Assembly (NCBI GenBank): GCA_002436005.1
Contig: DIXG01000034.1
Location: 1 to 14,460, forward strand
DNA: 14,460 nucleotides
Origin: Anaerolineaceae bacterium UBA6086
Lineage (GTDB): Bacteria > Chloroflexota > Anaerolineae > Anaerolineales > Anaerolineaceae
Direction: 5' to 3'
How positions within the stretch are numbered: the first letter of the stretch is position 1; the number at the start of each line of letters is the position of its first letter. This document shows positions 12,961 to 14,460 of this stretch, piece by piece. The position numbers and the translations under genes were made by a program. Under the pieces are notes generated by a model. That model saw nothing but the letters and a program-made list of their open reading frames with translations. It did no database searches and was not told the origin of the DNA.

Positions 12961-14460
12961 ATGATTGCTTCATTAGGTTATCTGACTTTAGCTTTGGCTT
13001 TTCTCCTCTCCGTTTACGGATTGGCGATGAGTGTGTGGGGGCTGGTGCAAAACTCTCGTCCCAGCATTGAATCTGCCCGATTGGCTGTGCTCCTGATCTT
13101 TCCTTTGGTGACGTTCAGCCTGGTTGCGATTCTCATCTTATTACTGAATAACCGCTTTGATGTTTCCTATGTGTATAGCGTAACCAGCAGGGAGATGCCC
13201 AGTTACCTCAAACTCACCGCCCTGTGGGGCGGGCAGAGTGGGTCCTTGCTCTTTTGGAGCTGGCTGCTGGCGGGGTTCTCGATGATCTTTGCAGCACGCA
13301 AATGGTATCGAGAAGCCGATTTATTACCCTGGGTGCTGCTGGTCATTTTTGTCATCTTGGGGTTCTTTCTCTCAATCAGCGTATTCATGGAGAGCCCATT
13401 TGAACGGTTCTGGCATTTACCGGATGGCGGCCGGGTTGTTTCCATCTTTCAACCCCCGGGCGGTTGGCCATTGATACCGCAAGATGGTCAGGGGCTTAAT
13501 CCCTTGCTGCGCCATCCCGGCATGATTTGGCACCCGCCTGCGTTATATTTGGGTTTTGTGGGTTATCTCGTTCCCTTTGCTCTGGCAATTGCATCCCTGG
13601 CAACGAATCACAAGGACGATCGCTGGTTAGCGATTGCCCGTCCCTGGGTGCTGGTTTCCTGGGTCTTTCTCTCCCTTGGGTTGGTGCTGGGAATGCGCTG
13701 GGCATATGATGTGTTGGGTTGGGGCGGTTACTGGGGCTGGGACCCGGTTGAAATTGCCGCTCTGATGCCATGGCTAAGCGCAACCGCGTTCCTGCACACA
13801 GCTTTGCTGCAGCGCCGAAAGGATATCTTCAGACGCTGGAATTTTGTTCTGATCATCCTGACCTTTGTGCTGGTAATTTTTGGCACCTTCATGACCCGCT
13901 CAGGCGTGTTTTCATCGGTGCATTCCTTCGCCGCCAGTGAAATTGGCATGCCGCTGTTTATTTTCACTGCAGTACTGACCCTGGTCAGCCTCGGACTCCT
14001 GTTTTTCCGCTGGCAGGACATGAAAAGCACCCGGGAGCCAGAATTTGCGCTTTCTCGTGAAACGCTGACACTGATCACAAACTTGATCTTATTGAGCATT
14101 CTTTTCATTTGTTTTTTGGGCGTGGTCTATCCGATCTTCTCGGAATTGTTTATGGGCGTCCAGATTACCGTGGGACCCGCTTGGTATGAACAGATTACCG
14201 GACCGTTATTCATCACCCTGCTCCTGCTGATGGGCGTCTGCCCCCTGGCAGCATGGAGCGGCACGCAGTTTAGCAAACTTGGCAAGCGGCTGTGGTTCCT
14301 GATCCCTTTGTCCTTGCTGGTGCCGCTGGCAGCCTGGTTTGCAAGCGGTATAAGAAATGCCTATGTCCTGGTCGCATTTTGGGTGGCGGCGCTGGCCGGC
14401 ATCGTCACCCTCAGCGTGTATGCGGATGCTATCCATCAGGAAATACGCCGGAATGAGGGA
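12961..14460 (+). CDS. ccmF: Cytochrome c heme lyase subunit CcmF, 3'-truncated by the window edge
   Basis: CcmF is the multi-pass membrane core of the heme lyase that takes heme from CcmE and attaches it to CXXCH motifs of apocytochrome c outside the cytoplasm. Translation from the ATG at 12961 is open for all 500 codons to the window end. Landmarks are WGGQSGSLLFW (69-79) and RHPGMIWHPPALYLG (184-198) with a conserved histidine. The tryptophan-rich WWD heme-binding motif WGGYWGWDPVE lies at 254-264, and TRSGVFSSVHSF (312-323) carries the second conserved histidine (321). Many hydrophobic segments are visible. Full-length CcmF is about 630-680 residues, so the last quarter is missing. It follows ccmE by 6 bp. 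NrfE and CcsA-like relatives share the WWD domain, but length and context favour CcmF. Confidence 0.93.
   Translation, partial: MIASLGYLTLALAFLLSVYGLAMSVWGLVQNSRPSIESARLAVLLIFPLVTFSLVAILILLLNNRFDVSYVYSVTSREMPSYLKLTALWGGQSGSLLFWSWLLAGFSMIFAARKWYREADLLPWVLLVIFVILGFFLSISVFMESPFERFWHLPDGGRVVSIFQPPGGWPLIPQDGQGLNPLLRHPGMIWHPPALYLGFVGYLVPFALAIASLATNHKDDRWLAIARPWVLVSWVFLSLGLVLGMRWAYDVLGWGGYWGWDPVEIAALMPWLSATAFLHTALLQRRKDIFRRWNFVLIILTFVLVIFGTFMTRSGVFSSVHSFAASEIGMPLFIFTAVLTLVSLGLLFFRWQDMKSTREPEFALSRETLTLITNLILLSILFICFLGVVYPIFSELFMGVQITVGPAWYEQITGPLFITLLLLMGVCPLAAWSGTQFSKLGKRLWFLIPLSLLVPLAAWFASGIRNAYVLVAFWVAALAGIVTLSVYADAIHQEIRRNEG

Noticed and set aside
13203..14436. Minus-strand open frames opposite the end of the window
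   Set aside because: The plus strand encodes CcmF throughout, continuously open to the window edge with its WWD motif; the antisense frames are composition artefacts.
1..14460. CRISPR array, insertion sequence, prophage, tRNA or rRNA
   Set aside because: No regularly spaced repeats, transposase or phage genes, and no cloverleaf or rRNA-like segment were seen on either strand by eye.

Overview
The window looks like a chromosomal, origin-proximal segment of a free-living bacterium. There are no phage, transposon, CRISPR or plasmid genes and no RNA genes that I can see. Gene content (a Cys-type CcmE, an orphan PPDK_N protein, a DUF4432 aldose-epimerase-like protein, a dNK-type kinase) and the protein style suggest a member of the Chloroflexota, perhaps Anaerolineae. 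That placement is an impression from memory, not a computed result.

Layout. 1-930: 3' part of dnaN (beta clamp), closed by a strong intrinsic terminator. 1098-3443: an ATP-grasp PPDK_N protein lacking the phosphohistidine and PEP domains, ending 3 bp from a convergent gene of unknown function (3447-3962). 3963-4278: a divergent intergenic region with two parS-type ParB sites 80 bp apart, one an exact match to the 16-bp consensus. 4279-5316: a DUF4432 mutarotase-like protein. 5402-6151 (minus): an FkbM methyltransferase. 6413-7528: a PlsC-type acyltransferase with an unusual catalytic motif. 7560-10072 (minus): a co-directional set read in the order OsmC-like protein, TetR regulator, GH13 glycosidase, with palindromic operators in front of the TetR gene and the glycosidase gene. 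10073-10558: a non-coding region with at least five consensus DnaA boxes, an AT-rich stretch and a DnaA-trio-like element, i.e. a strong oriC candidate. 10559-12244 (minus): a deoxynucleoside kinase followed by a nucleotidyltransferase-fold protein, probably one operon. 12448-14460: ccmE and ccmF (cytochrome c maturation), ccmF running off the window.

How the parts fit. The beta clamp gene, the parS pair and the DnaA-box region lie within 10 kb and together mark replication initiation and chromosome segregation. Three CCGG/CCGATCGG-centred palindromes link the TetR regulator to its own promoter, to the glycosidase downstream, and possibly to a site inside the oriC region. CcmE and CcmF act together in heme delivery to apocytochrome c. 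The remaining genes are ordinary metabolic or housekeeping genes without a visible shared pathway.

The most notable observations are the oriC candidate about 9.2 kb from the end of dnaN, the parS pair, the apparently leaderless and autoregulated TetR gene, and two enzymes with changed key residues (CXXXY in CcmE; NHX4E in the acyltransferase).
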